Program-made: the position numbers and the translations under genes | Shown: positions 45,087 to 59,159 of the stretch, piece after piece | Position numbering within the stretch: the stretch's first letter is position 1 | How the letters are laid out: the number at the start of each line of letters is the position of its first letter | The notes under the pieces: model-generated | Databases searched by the model: none | Seen by the model: only the letters and a program-made list of their open reading frames with translations | What the model was told of the DNA's origin: nothing | DNA from: Rhopalosiphum padi | Taxonomy: Eukaryota > Arthropoda > Insecta > Hemiptera > Aphididae | Length of the DNA: 64,000 bases | Direction of reading: 5' to 3' | Assembly: GCF_020882245.1 (NCBI RefSeq) | Contig: NC_083599.1 | Coordinates: 79,400,339 to 79,464,338 of the forward strand

Positions 45087-48000
45087 CAAGCAGATTTTTT
45101 ATCACGAAATTTTCATGGAAGAAACGCAAAAATCGGGTCCAACTGAAAATGCAGAAATACCAACAGTGAAATGTAAAAATTCCCAAATTTATGTATTGTA
45201 AAACTCAAATATTATTGTACAATTATTGTACAATTATTGTAAAATTCAAATTTATGTATTTTAAAATTCAAATATTATTGTATAATTCGTAAATTGAAAA
45301 ATATTTCGTTTACGAAGTGTTTTACGGGAAAACCGAGAGAGATAGGACGAAAGTCGTGAGACATAAAATTGATCCCCATAACCAGCTTCATAAGTTGTAT
45401 GCTTTTGATTTTTCGAAAAACCGTTATTAAGGATTTTTAAACGTCGTACTTAGGTCGAACGATTTTTGAAAACCAAAAATTTTAAATAACGAGTTTTTGG
45501 AAAAAAGAAAAACTGATTCTGGTTTGGAATTACATGTAGAACATTTTAACTCCTGTGATAAATTGTCGTTGGACCACCAAGTGACCTAGGAAAAGCGAAT
45601 GAAAATTGAAAATTAGTAAAGTAAAATGATAAGTAGGGAAAATCTTAATTAGAGGCCGTATTCGTAAGTAGACATCTGATAAATATGAGGCCCTGCTGGA
45701 AAATTCCAGCGTGGGCCATTACAAAAATTATTTTAATATTATGAAAGTAAAGTAAAATAAGAAAGAATATATATTTACTTACCACTTGTGACACCTGTTC
45801 AGCAGAAATTACTAAGTTATATCATACTTTGCTCTCATGCACGACTGTAGCTTCAACAATGTGGATGTTATGATTCTTTAAATTGTAGAGATATATAATG
45901 AATGATAATTTAAGGATTAATTTCTAAAATTTTCATTGTGCATATTGCATAACAATTCCACACAAAGGTAAAAAATTATTATAACATTAATTACATATAC
46001 ATTTAATCCTAAGCTAGTTTTAAAGAATGATTTGGTTCAACACCATCTAGTGATGTATTTAGTCAAAAGTCATCAATATTAAAATTATATGGTATTTCTG
46101 TACTTAAAGATTATATCAATAAAAAATATTCTAATGAAACCCAAAAGGATCATAAACCAACGTATAACAATATAATAGAAATCATTGAAGTTACTCACAA
46201 CAATTAAAACCTGAGAGACCAAAAATAATATGTTTGTGAGGTCATTGGTGAATCTGTGTGATGTCTAACTATTGATGCAAATAGGTCTAAAATATTAGAT
46301 GAACTGAAGCTGTACAAATAAATACCTAATTTAATTTACTTACTTTTATGCTTTCCAATAAACTAGGATTGTTTTGGTTATTTTAATTTTTAATAGTAAT
46401 AAACTAATAACTGTATCTGTAGGTCTAGATACTTTTTTTTGGTATATTAAAAATACTGAATGTATTTTAATCACCAAATTTATATTTATACAATTTACTT
46501 TTGAATAATTCTATATGTCACATTTTATTGCTTAAATTATTATTCATTCTTAAATAATCATAAACATTTGTGGGAAATAAAATACATTTTGAGGGTGCTA
46601 AGCCTCCCTAAGTCTCCTCCTTGTTGTTTAAATGTGTGTAACAAAGAACTTGTAATAATATTGTATATTTCTAATAAGTATTGACAAAAGATGTGTGGAT
46701 TTTTCAAGAACAATTATATGTAAAATTAAAAACGGTTGTAAATTATATAATAATACATATATTTTATATGTTACTTATTAGTTATTTTTGTTATTAAATA
46801 CAAGAAAAAAAACATTCAATTATACAATAAATAGTCAATATATATGAATTGAAGAATACATTGTTGAGTAGAAGAGATGTGACATGTTTACTTTAGTGAA
46901 CAGATTCGGTATTTTGTATTTCATGATTATACAAAAATAAAATTAAATGACTTAACTAAAGTTTATATATTAATACAAGTCTTAAGTTTGTAATTTAGGT
47001 ATGAGTACAAAATAATTATTTATAGAAATATAAATATCCATTATCCAATAAAAATCATTATTTTATTTTTTTATTTTTATAGATGAAATTTGCATTTAAA
47101 TAGTATAAAAGTATAATAAGACAATAAATAAAAACCAACAATCTATGTTTAGTAATAATAGATCACATATTTAATATCTGAACCAGCCACAGAAAATGAA
47201 CTCCTGCGGAAACACCGAATTCTATCATTTAATATGGAATATTAAATTCTTCTTTATTATTGAATGAGGTATGCAGTATGCACTTTATGTCTATGAGAAA
47301 AGAAAAAAATAACAATATTAATAACTTTAAATAAACCTTTCATAAGTAATACATTTTAACACTATAGAACTTACATGATTTGAGTTATGAAGGTTTGAAT
47401 GTGTTTGTTGTTTGCTTTTACATCTATGAATCGATTACACTCGCATGTGTTAAGTAAAGATTTTGTGGCCGAGATATGAAACAGAATCACCAGTGGAATT
47501 CATTTTATACAAAATTCTTCATACCTACTCACAGTAAATATAAACAAAACATTAACAACTAATGTTTAATTCTGTTATTAAATATAATATTTTATGATTG
47601 TACATACTTTATTTTGTAACTTATATTGTTACAATCATCAAAATGTTGATCAAATTTGTGTTCTGTATCTATAGTGAACTTAACATTATTTAATTAAACA
47701 GAAACTAGGTACTTATAAAAGTTCAAAAATACTAAAAAAATTAAAATAATTAAAAAAATATCAAAATTGAACCTAACCTCAATTATTAGTTGTCTGCATT
47801 CGAAGTGGTAACCTTATAAACCATGGTTAATAATTCATTATCATAATATATAATATATGATAATTGATAAAGCGAATTTTGTATTGTTTTTTAATTTTTT
47901 TATTCTTTTTGAAACCTATCTATTTATTTACTAAAAAATTCGTTACACTAACTATGTAAATGGAATCTCCATAAAATTTCCTATCGATACCTTTAAATTT

Positions 48001-51000
48001 TACCGTTACCCATTCTCCTATGTAGGATTAATCTCATCCACAAACGGACGATCACTACAGTTCCCAAGTTCTGAATATAAAACTAATATACTATAATATG
48101 TAATTTTGTAATTTACTACACCTATTGTTCAGCATTAGTAGTTGTTGGTACTTTTCATATTACTATTATACATGCACAACAAAATACATTTAATTATAAG
48201 TATTTTCGAGGCCTTTATACCGTTAATTTTAATGATTGAAATTATAAATTCATCAATTACCTATATGAACAATAATTGTTCATATTTAACACTATTATAT
48301 CCCGTTCCAGTCAAATCTTGTTCGCTTATTTAATTGTTTGGTAGAAGCTTCTTCTTAAGGAATGAAAATCAAATATCACCGCAGTTTTGGTTGATGAATT
48401 TAATTTATTGATTGAGTCAAATACTGAATAGTTATTAAAGCATTACTTAATGAAGGATCATAAAATATAGTGTTGAGTAAAACAACTTATTATAGAAATT
48501 GTATGGCTTACGATCAAATGATCGACTGACTGCGTCATACATTTTAAAATTAATGATTATATCTCGTATATACAACGAAATTGCTTACATATTAAATTCT
48601 TAATGCTAAACGAGGGGTATAAACACTATAAACATTGAATAGATGTATTCTCAATGTGATTTTATGAAAAATTACTTCTAAATAAACTATTTTTTATGTT
48701 GATGGCATAATTGCCAAACGTCGAAACGTAAATAAACCTAAAACGAGTAATAACGAAAAAAAAGTTCATAAAAATAAATTGTTAAACCGTTATACGGGGG
48801 TATATCATAAAGAAATGTATGCGTATACGAAAAAACAAACAATTCGATTTTCAACTATTTTTGCACCTTGATTACGGGGTAAATAATGATCCTACGCATT
48901 TTGACCATAGAACCTTTATGACTCGTCATGACATTTATGAGTCAGCATTCGAATTTCAAAAAGATTGAACAAAAACTCATGTTCAAAAAATTCGGAAAAT
49001 ACGTAAAATCTAAGTGCCAAAAAAGAAAAAGAAAATCATAACTTCCCAACAAAACGTCCGATTCCTTCGGTTTTGGTGCCATTCGATTTTTGACAAAAAT
49101 GTCTAAATGATGCGTAGAAAAAAACTGCTCTAATCACCCAAAGTCTAAGTGTTCCGTGGTGACAAAGTCTAAAAACTGCAAAATCCTAACTTCCGACGCC
49201 AAAAAGAGGAGTAAAAAAGGCTCCTACAGTGTCGACACAAGACGCTGATTTTGATCACCGACCTACAAAAAATCAAACTTGTGAATTTCAGAAACGTGGA
49301 ACAAAAAATAAACATTTTTCAAAATATCCATGGGGGGGGGGGCACAGGACCCTCCGACCACCGAAAGATTTTATGTAAAATAACTTAAAACAAAACTTTT
49401 CGTAAAGAAATTATGCGCCTACATCGAAACCTGGCTGAGTAACACTCGACTAAAAAACTCAAATTTCGGAATTCCAAGGCCCCAAAGTGGGGTAAAAACG
49501 GCTCTTACGGTCTCAACAAAAGACACCACTTTTGATCAGCATCCTCCAAAATACTAGAATCTCGAGTTTCAGACACGTAGAACGACGAGAAAGGTTTTTC
49601 AAAAATATTTTTTTTTGGGGGGGGGTTCGAAGGTACCCCAACTACGGGAGACTTTTTGGAGGGGCCTAACCATTGTTGTACGTAACTTTTATAGCTGAAC
49701 ACACAATAGTTTTTTTCGTACGATTTTTCAAATTTATAATATATCATATCATTGCCGCATGATGCTCGATATGATTTGAAACACTACTTGTAGTCTAAAT
49801 AATTGAGTTAAAAAATTTTACTAATTAGAAAATCATCTATAGGGACGAAACTGCGTCGATCCTTGAAGATTTTATATGGATGGGGCCAGTATTAAAGGAT
49901 TTAGTGTTAGAGATAAATTTTTGGAAAATGTAATAATAAAAATTAAAAAATTAAGTTTTTGGACAAAACTTCATAAAAAATATCAGAATTTGGACAGTTA
50001 AATAATTATTAATGAGTACACAATTTTTATGTATGCAACGGTTTGCGAGGAAAATAGGAAATCGTGAAAATATTGAATGTGCAGTAGGGTTGCCTATAGA
50101 AAACACCTTTAAAACTGTATGCCAATAATAATAGATGGTCCAATATAATAAAATACACAATGCGTTCATTATTAAATTTACTGTTTGATAAAATAATTTA
50201 AAAAATAAAATGTATCATAAAGATATTATAATAATAGAAGAATCAACCAATATTTTATAACTAAAGAATAATTAAATTGTATAGAATTTGCCTATATAAA
50301 CCCCTTCTATTGATGATGGAAAATTTGAGATAGCCAGACTATTTAATCATATAATCACTAATACTTTTGAAATAAAATCAAGACACAGATTAAAAATGCT
50401 AAAATAATATGTCCACTTATTCAAAAATTGGTTTTATATGTCCAATTAAGAAAACTAGATGTGGCACACAATTGTTTTGAACAGATATATTAACATGAGT
50501 CTTTATTTTAACCGGACATACACTATTTGGCAAAACTGATAAATTAAATTTTGGACTGTAGCAAAATATAATAACAATTGCCATTGTAATAAGTACATTC
50601 TAATTCTACTAAAAATAACTTATATTTGAAAAATAGTAAAACTTTAAATGGCTTTCCTGAACATTTTGGTATGCGACATTTCATATTTAGCCTATACATT
50701 TTTATGAATATTTCAAGTTCAAATTGATTGTAGTTAAAAATTATGAATAGTTAAATTTTTGTACCCAAAGATTGAAAATTTCTCATAAACAGTTCATATT
50801 GTAATCTAAAAATACTTCAACACAGTTTTTTTTATAGACATTTACATTTAATATCAATAAAAATAGCACAATACTTTTAAATTTTCAAATCATATTTTCA
50901 ATACAATGTAATAAGACATGTTAGTTTATTAATTATACAATTTTAGTTATAATAACTATCATTATTTAAAAAAAAAAAAAGTATAATATTTTACTTATAA

Positions 51001-52640
51001 CAATTAAATAAAGTTCTTAAATAGTTAGATTAGATTTACACCAACTAACAACTTTTTTGTTTGGTTCTAATATAAATTGTTTAATTTTCATTGTAATATA
51101 ATATTTTAAGAATTTGGCAGTTTCTTTTCTTAGGTGGTTTTATTACTATGTAATACGATGATGTATACGATCAGAAGTTTGTAGACTTGCAAGATGGATG
51201 ATCATTTGGACCAATAGATTGGCATATTGTACCGAAAAACTGCTATAATTAAAAGTATAAACATTAATAATACAAATTTATAACAATTGTTCAAGTTCTT
51301 TCACCACCTCCAAAGAATATTAGTTCATCTTGTTTGTTTGACACATATTTCAAATTACAAGTTTGCAATAAATAATTTGTTGAATTCATAGTGACACGTA
51401 ACCCATACAACAAGGATTTTCCAATAATTCAGCCAAGAAATAGTTTTCTCTAAAATCTAATAAACAAGATACAGTGAGATACAACATTGTGATGTCAGGT
51501 AAAAATAAGTAAAATGATTGTTGTTTATAAAAATATAGTTGAACAAAACTTATCTTTATTACTGCTTCAGATACGTTTCTTCGCTGGATACCTGCGACTC
51601 AAAGCATCAAATACTGAATTAAAATTCTCTGTAAAATCCTAGAAAAGTAATCAATTTATTTAAATAACATGATGTGTTGTAATTTGATCTTATTATAAAA
51701 TATTATTTATTTATATTTTATTTTACTTGTGTAGTAAGCTTGACAGTCATTTAACTTGTGTACTACATAATAAAAATCAAGTTTATAAGAGGCTGATTTT
51801 AGTGAGACCTTATAATAATTTATATAAATCAGAAATGTAAAAATGAATAAATATTGGAAATTTATTAATATATTTTTATAATTACTCTAAGAAGCTTCTT
51901 ATTGTGAAGTTTATTTCTGACAATTATTATAAAATGAGAGGTATCTGAAATCAAAAATAATTTTTTTAGAAAACTCATAGGGTATATTGTATAATTCTGC
52001 AATTTATTTAAATCTCTACTAACAAACAACTCACTTCACATTCTTCTGTTTGTCAGGGCTCTACCAGAAACTACCCATTAATTGAATGAATAAATCATAC
52101 ATTCCTAAAGTGAACACAGTCGCAAAAATATTAATGTATTATTCATATTATAAAAAATTATTTTTATATACATATCACCTCAGATAAGAATACTGCAGAA
52201 CCATGAAGATTTTTAGTTGATTTAGTTGTTCTTTCTAAATGTGAATCACCCTAAAAAATAATGTATAAATTAATTAGGTGCAGTTGTTTTAATGAGTTTT
52301 AAGTTTATTCAAATTATTAGGTACCTTATTTAATACCTTTTTGTGTAAAAAATAAATACTAAAATACCAGGAAAAACTATTCATATGAGAGAGATATGCA
52401 AATATACCTTTTTAAATTCATTGAGGTCTTCTGATTTTATGACAGTTAAGTAAATATTGTATGAATTACATTGTGGTGTTCTTATTAATACACAATCACT
52501 CTAGAAATATACATTTAACAATAACGCATAAATTAATTTAACTTTTTAAATGGATAAGCATATAAATCGATAATATATTTACAACAAATTATATTTGTAT
52601 TATAGCACTTACATTTTCAACTATTTAACAGGAACTATGG
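45087..52640. other. Long gene-free interior of the 13-kb unit
   Basis: No transposase, domain or RNA gene recognised in 7.5 kb. Short minus-strand frames at 49505-49747 and 49951-50169 look fortuitous. A diverged duplication is annotated separately. Confidence 0.45.
49190..49660 (+). repeat. Diverged tandem pair of about 170-bp blocks, each ending in poly(G)
   Basis: Block one (about 49198-49350) and block two (about 49480-49640) share, in order: ggctc(c/t)tac(a)g, a caaaagac/caagacgc word, cttttgatca/ttttgatcac, tttcagacacgtagaac/tttcagaaacgtggaac, tttttcaaaa and then a run of 9-10 G. Spacing between blocks is about 285 bp. Confidence 0.6.
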
Positions 52641-52659
52641 TAGATCACGCACCCCGGCT

Positions 52660-52860
52660 TAAAGATGTTAACACACACCATATTACACACCAACCGATCT
52701 GCATGTTTTATGTGTAATAGTGTTATAACTCAACTAGTAGTGGTTGGGTTCGCCGCGCAAATACTAGCTAGCTATGAGATGTAATGATGTGTAAGGTGTG
52801 TATATATGTATATGTGTTTGTGTGTGTAGATCGGTTAGTGACAAATATAGGCTGTTAAAT
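52660..52860. repeat. Palindromic acacac/gtgtgt segment
   Basis: acacaccaaccgatct at about 52686-52701 is partly complementary to gtgtagatcggttagtg at 52824-52841. A (tg)n-rich tract follows it. Probably a small MITE or simple-repeat hairpin downstream of the MULE gene. Confidence 0.4.
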
Positions 52861-52997
52861 TACTCCGGACATCAACAATGATAGACCTCCTACAATCATA
52901 AGTACAATTAATTACCTAGTAGATTTATTTTTCCTAAGCGGACAAGTAGAAAATTAAATTTAAATTAAATACAATACGTACAGTATTTACAATGTAC

Positions 52998-55819
52998 TCA
53001 AGGATAAGGTCCAATTTGTTGTCGAACATAGCCATCGTTTCGGTGACCAGTCCTCCTCAAAAACATCAATAGATCACCGTCTCTGTTCAGTTGCTGTACA
53101 GATTCTCTGATGATCCTTGTTGTGTTTTCTCTTTCAGATCTGGAAGTGCCATCTCTGATCTAAAAAAGTAAATATAATTGATATTATTCAATAACAACCA
53201 AAACAACAATTATGTTTGTTCAAAAAATTAAAATTAATTAAACAATTACCATGAGGTTATTGGTGCGCTGTTGAAATTCTACAAAGAACTGATTTTCCAC
53301 AATAATCAGCCTTTCTGTTAAAAATATAAATATAAACAATTATTATTTAAAAAATAAATATAATATTGTTGACAATAATAATAATTTAAAATAATTTTTC
53401 ATGCTGGAGGTACTATTAAAAGTGATACCTATTTAACAACAAGCATGGTAACATGCATACCATTAACAAAGCACAAATATTCACCACACAACTACTAAAA
53501 TTTATAATGATACATTTACAAACTAAGCTATTTTAACAATGATTCAATACTAATAAGTTATAAGGGAATTATTCAAATTTTACAACACCAGGTTAAGCTT
53601 GCGAAGGTAATAATAAATAAGTAGAGCAAATAGAAAAAAAAATATATATTATATTAAATACAAATATTGATGGAACTTACTAATTTTGTTCTCAAGAACT
53701 GTCGTTACACTGTTGATTATGTTAAACATGTACCTAACAATAACACAAACATAAAACATAAAACACATAAAATATATAACATAAAACACATAACATATAT
53801 TACATAAAACACATAACATATATTACATAAAACACATAACATATATTACATACAACACAAACATTTATGGGATAATGCAACATAGAGACCACAGTACGAT
53901 CAAGTGCAACAAATATGACTCACGAAGAAAATCCCAAATATTAGGGTGGCGTCCAATTTGGGTGAGCAACGTTGAGTGGAAGGATTCCAAGTAGTTGTTG
54001 GTCCTGTGATCTTGACCAAAAACGCTCAAGTGCCGTGGACCAATTTGCAAAAACCAATAATTGAAAATGTAGTCCATCAAGAAGTGACTCATAACCTCAT
54101 GAATTTCAGGAAATTGTGAGGAGTAGTCGACAATTGTATGGAAGCCATCTTCCATACAAAAATTAGGGCACCCCGGATTACCCCTTTCAGCCGGTAGATG
54201 AGGCAATGCTAGTACCTGAAATATAAAATACAATTGAATACAACAATATTTACTTGTAAAAGAAACTCAAATTTACCATTCTGAAAATACGAGCTGCCAC
54301 TTCATGCCTCTTTACCAAGTTCAAGACACCATTCACCTTTCGGTGACAATATCTAACAACTGACTGTAACATTCATATAAATTTCAAATAAATATCTGGC
54401 AGGTATGGTCATCATAACAAAATGTTTTTGTATTACCTGAGTATAATGGAACCAACAACATAGCAAATCACTGTTCGGGAAGATTTGTCGGACAGCATTC
54501 ATAAGAGCACGCTCATAATCAGTAACAAACCGGATTCTATCATAATTTAATGGTAGAATATTGCGTATCACGGCGAATAACGCAGAGTATGTATCTTCTG
54601 TCTCACTTCCCAAAAGAACATAGACCATTGGAAATGCCTAAATTGTAAAAGAAAAAAATATTTAGACCTTTATATTGCTGATAACAGTAATAACGAATAT
54701 CACTAGAAGAAATTGCTTACCACATTTTTGTAGAGTATTTGAAATGTCAAGAAAGATCGCAAGTCCCCTGGCACCTGAGGAAGCGTCTTATAGGTACCGT
54801 CTATTCCAACCATCTCTACTGTAGCCAACTGTTCACGATACCTTTCAATTGCAGAAATATTTGCAAAAATAATTCCAACACTTACTCCATTTACAATCAA
54901 TTCTTGATTGAAAAATGGAGTTGAAGGAATTTGAAATGTTGAAGCATAATTTGTGTTCCGGGGGTCTCTCAACATTTCTGAAAGGTCGTGCAGGTCCTGA
55001 GGTAATCGAGGGCGCCTTGACTGTCTCATCTTTTTTGCCCTCGATTGTGATTGGAGGAATGTATAGCGAATGGCAGCTTCGGGATGCCTGCCAAAAGTAT
55101 AAAAAAATTATCATATAATTAGAAAAATGTATATATTTGTATTTCACCCCTACAATTAAGTCAAATAACTTACCTAATTATTTCACTATTATATAGACCT
55201 CGAATTGATGTTGTTGTGATAGTCCTATCAACAGCTCTCTCACCAAGAGCATTCCTCAGGAATGGTACATTTAAATCAATGTCATCCGGCTGATGATTGT
55301 GTGGATTTACAATCAAAATGTGGTTGTCCATCTCATTTCTACTGATGGATGCTGTACCATGACATATAGGACGGTTGACTTTTTTTAATAATATTTATAT
55401 CCAAAATTGTCCACATAAAATTTTGAGTTGAGTCGAATGCCGGGAATTATCCTATATGTCCTTGGTGCAGCTTCTTCTTCTTCATCTTCATTTTGAGCTG
55501 GTGCTTCTTCTTCCTCTTCGTCTTGTGCTTCTTCGTCTTGTGGTTTTGCTTCTTCGTTTTGTGCTTCTTCATCTTGGGCTTGTGCTTCTTCGTTTTGTGC
55601 TTCTTCATCTTGGGCTTGTGCTTCTTCGTCTTGTGCTTCTTCATCTTGGACTTGTGCTTCTTCTTGAGCTTGTGCTTCTTCTCCATTTTCTTCTTGTGCT
55701 TGAATCATCTGAACCACAGGCAATTGTTGGACGTAGGTGTGATCCAGAAGGTGGATGTTTGGGACACCAACTTCTTCTTGATTTGCGGGGATGACGTAGG
55801 TGTGATCCATCAGTGCCAT
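52998..55819 (-). CDS. FLYWCH/MULE-type transposase gene, multi-exon, one frameshift
   Basis: Minus-strand exons: 55174-55819, 54721-55087, 54437-54637, 54277-54363, 53924-54215, then small ones near 53740-53690, 53316-53251 and 53163-52998 (ending QQIGPYP). Exon 1: MALMDHTYVIPANQEEVGVP, an acidic EEAQ repeat (about residues 40-120), then a FLYWCH-like finger (RLNSKFYVDNFGYKYY ... ICHGTASIS ... HNHQPDD). The MULE core has D in EMVGIDGTYKTLP-type sequence (MVGIDGTYK), D in FVTDYERALMNAV, WFHYTQ, and DHRTNNYLESFHSTLL. The frame of exon 1 breaks at an A-run near 55382 (an in-frame TAA follows YKYY) and resumes as KVNRPICHG, so this copy is probably disabled. The exon 5/6 splice phase is uncertain. 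Confidence 0.75.
53748..53862 (-). repeat. Tandem repeat of about 24 bp in a MULE-gene intron
   Basis: Three to four copies of acataaaacacataacatat att in a row, preceded by degenerate copies. It lies in the intron between 53740 and 53924. Confidence 0.75.
55447..55690 (-). repeat. Coding minisatellite for an EEAQ-rich acidic tract
   Basis: Units of the type gcttcttcatcttgggcttgt repeat about ten times. On the minus strand they encode E-E-A-Q-(A/N/D)-(Q/E) arrays. The opposite strand stays open as a leucine/phenylalanine-rich frame purely because of this composition. Confidence 0.85.
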
Positions 55820-55924
55820 TCTAAAAAATCTTTGCTGAAAAAAAACTTGATAAAAACTAATATTAAATACAAAAAATATAAATTATAAATATAATTGAGT
55901 TGGTCTTAAAAAAAACCGTTTTTT

Positions 55925-56022
55925 TTTTTACTGGCTGGTAAATTGCAGTTGAGTCCGTAGGTAAATAGCAGGTAAACAGCAGTTGAAGTGCAGGTAAATG
56001 ACAGGTAAATTGCAGAGAGGTC
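55925..56022. repeat. Short degenerate tandem repeat (ggtaaatngcag)
   Basis: Six or so copies of (c)aggtaaat(a/g)(g)cag lie immediately upstream of the MULE gene start, e.g. aggtaaatagcaggtaaaca. They could be subterminal transposase-binding repeats or promoter-proximal sequence. Confidence 0.5.
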
Positions 56023-56024
56023 TA

Positions 56025-58380
56025 AATAAAAAAATTTAATTTAAATTAGTTTCATAAATATGATAAAATATCTAATTTAAATTATTATTTGGTTAGATTT
56101 ACATTTTACTTTCATAATATTAATAATTTTTAACATAATATATTAATAATTAAATATTGAAATTGTTTCAATTAAAAACATACATAATTTAGGTAATTAA
56201 AATAGAGATAAATTAAAATTATTTTTGGTGTTCTCCATAATTAATAAATTATTAATTTAGCATAAGGTTAAAGTTAATTGATAAAAATCAAAAAATAGGC
56301 AATGTCACACATTCTTCCAAACTGAACAAAAATTAAATTTTAATCATCACTGTCATCAAATTTTCGGACAGTATTAAATATTTATATAAAAATATATTAT
56401 ATTGTGGAGTTTAAAAAACCATTCTTTATCTAACTATCTCAAAATAGTTTTACACTTTATCTATAAAATATGTGTAACTGTTGAATACAAAAGTTATGGT
56501 TAAGTTAAATATTGCAGCATGTGTCATCAAAACAGCCATCACAACAAGATCCATGGTTCTTACTGCATTAAATATATTTAGAAGATTTTTATGCAGCATT
56601 CAGTATTTTAAAATCTGTAATTATAAAAAATTAAAAATATTTTAAATCTTGTAATAATCTGGAAAATTCTATTGAAGGTACTATGGCTCAAAACACTCGT
56701 ATTTAACTTAGATAGTGACAATAGAAAAATTAAGTGAAAAATTGATTTCAAATAATTAATTGTACACATAATACTTAATAGTTATAGTAATATTTAATAC
56801 TAAGTAATTATCCGTGGCATTCTGACTACCGTGATAGAAAACTAAAAATAAAAGTTTTGTATCATATTATTACCATAGTTAGTTGATTTTTGTATACTCA
56901 TCATATTTCATTTGTAGTGGTGCTCTGATAAAAATTAATACATGTTGCACCAATGTTATAAAATATATTAATTAATGTACAATATAACAATAAAAAATTT
57001 AACTGAAACTTCTGTCATATAAATTACAACTTTGAATAACTAAGTAATTGTTATTTAATAGATTTTAGACAATGAGTTCAAAAGTAACTCACTCAATGAC
57101 ATAATACCTATAACCTATACCATTATTAAAATAATTATACTTCTAAGAAAAAATGTCTTCACATACTTGGATACATTTGTTGTGGTTTTTATAATAGTTG
57201 TACCATATTATGCTTAAAAATATTTTATATCCGAAAACAACTGGTTATTAGATGTTTGTATAAGTTTGCGATTATTAATAAATAATTTATTATTTAATTA
57301 ACATTCAACAATTAAAATCATTAAACAACAATAATTAAGGACAGTGTTTACAATTTAGTTTTTAAATCACTAATAATTGTATACATCATCTAGGTTTGTC
57401 AACATTGTCCAACACATTTATTCTTTAAATTTGATTTAAATAGCAATGCATTTTCCAAATTACTAATTTAAAATAAAACATTTTCCTTCAAATAACTGTT
57501 ATAAAAGTGTTATTGTTAAAAAATCATTTTTTTTATTTAACGTTTTTATTAAAAAAGAAGCTTTTAATAACTTAAACAAATTATTTAAAATTTTTAGTAA
57601 TAGTAACAATTTAATTAAGTTCTGCAACATGTGAACATATTCTTTTTAAGTATGCAACACATTAAAAACAAGTATGTTACAGTAACGGTTTAGTGAATTG
57701 TTCAATTTACATACCTATTGAGAAAGTAGTTGCAAACATAAAAAAGAAAATAGTTCTAAAACAGCACATGATGATTTTATTAATAAATATAAAATGGAAG
57801 TATATTAATTGTAATTTTTTAAGTATTAAATTATTTGCATTGTAATAATAAGCAAATTATTTACTTTATAAGTGTAGTGATATATAAACTGTCAATGTAA
57901 AAAATACAAATAAATAATAACGTTGAAATTGTTTTCACAAAAACGTGTAAAAACTTAAATGTAGTACTTGCTAATCGAAAAATATTATTAATCAGGAGTG
58001 CACCTGCTATAAATTAATATTTAATATCTAATAAACATTCAGATACATTGCAAACAATTCATGTAAGAACTTATGATTAAGGGGAAAATTAAAAAATTCA
58101 AGTTTTACTTACGTTAACATGTTGAAAAAAGCACCAACCTCCAGCCAGAAGTGGCAAACGTAAAATGACCGTTAAATTTGTTAAAATAACGGTTATTTAC
58201 TAATTTAAAATTTCAACCGACGGATAAATAATGTATCTGGTTCTGGGGACCAGGCTGAGAAATTTATATACTCAAAAATCGTAGTAGAATTATTTACAAT
58301 GTTGAATAGTTGGTATTAATTTGAATTTTTGCGATTTGAGGTTAGTGTTCGAACTTTTAATTTCTGTTATCACCTATAAT
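56025..58380. other. AT-rich interior upstream of the MULE gene
   Basis: No gene recognised; AT-rich throughout. Confidence 0.4.
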
Positions 58381-58415
58381 TTCTTATCACGGGGTCCAAC
58401 TGCCCGAGCCCCACG

Positions 58416-59159
58416 GTCTATCCAGTGGCAGCGATGGACAAGTTGTTATGTCGTTCTCTCGTGGCGCGGAGTATAGATAGGAGTATAGTACCTCTAATTA
58501 AGTTATTAAAAATTAATATAACTACTTAAAATATAATACGTATAATATGACTTATAATTTAATTTTTGTTAATCATTTAATTTTCCTTAAACTACCTATT
58601 TTTCTTCTAAATTAATAATTGGAGGAAAATATGCTTTTATATTTTTGATATTTATTTTATTTGTGTGAAACATAAACGTTATTTTTATTCATAATTCCTT
58701 ATTGGAAGGAAATGGTCAAAATGGTTTTTTGCAGTAAAATAGACAGTGGAGGAAAATGGCTACAGCCATCAACCGTTTACGGAGACTTTTTTGACTCACC
58801 GTACCTAATCAATGGTAATAAGACACTGAAGTAAAAACCGTATTTTATTTTTCATTTATATAGCACGTGTACCTAACCTAGATATATGAAACACTTCAAC
58901 TTATAAAACATTATATGATAATATAAATTCACATATTTTTCATGGCCGGTTAAAAATGTATGCTTCACCTGACACAAAATCCTATGAACATCAATTATTT
59001 TTAATATTAATATAAAATCATAAGCTATGGTGTTATTTATAAACTTATTAATTTTGAAAATAAAATTATCAACAAGTACGTTCTGGAAAACTTCACATGG
59101 ACCAGTGGCGTTAAATCAATCCAGTTGAATCTCACTGCGTTGTTAGAGTCACGAGTGAA
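58416..59159. other. Intergenic, no gene
   Basis: A short G+C-richer piece at 58420-58480, then AT-rich DNA up to the coiled-coil gene. Contains no recognised repeat. Confidence 0.4.

Larger units (their letters stand above)
45058..58412 (-). mobile_element. 13.4-kb unit bounded by perfect 29-bp inverted repeats
   Basis: ggggctcgggcagttggacc followed by ccgtgataa at 45058-45086 is matched exactly by its complement at 58384-58412. The bases outside are ACG on both sides (45055-45057 and 58413-58415), a candidate 3-bp duplication. A MULE-type transposase gene lies inside at 52998-55819, on the minus strand; most of the rest is gene-free. MULEs normally make 8-11 bp duplications, so either the duplication reading is wrong, the MULE is a separate insertion, or the pair are ends of two smaller elements. 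Confidence 0.5.

Noticed and set aside
48142..48333. 63-codon hydrophobic plus-strand frame
   Set aside because: AT-rich chance frame without signal, domain or context.
55456..55888. Leucine/phenylalanine-rich plus-strand frames
   Set aside because: They are the complement of the EEAQ minisatellite; composition alone keeps them open.
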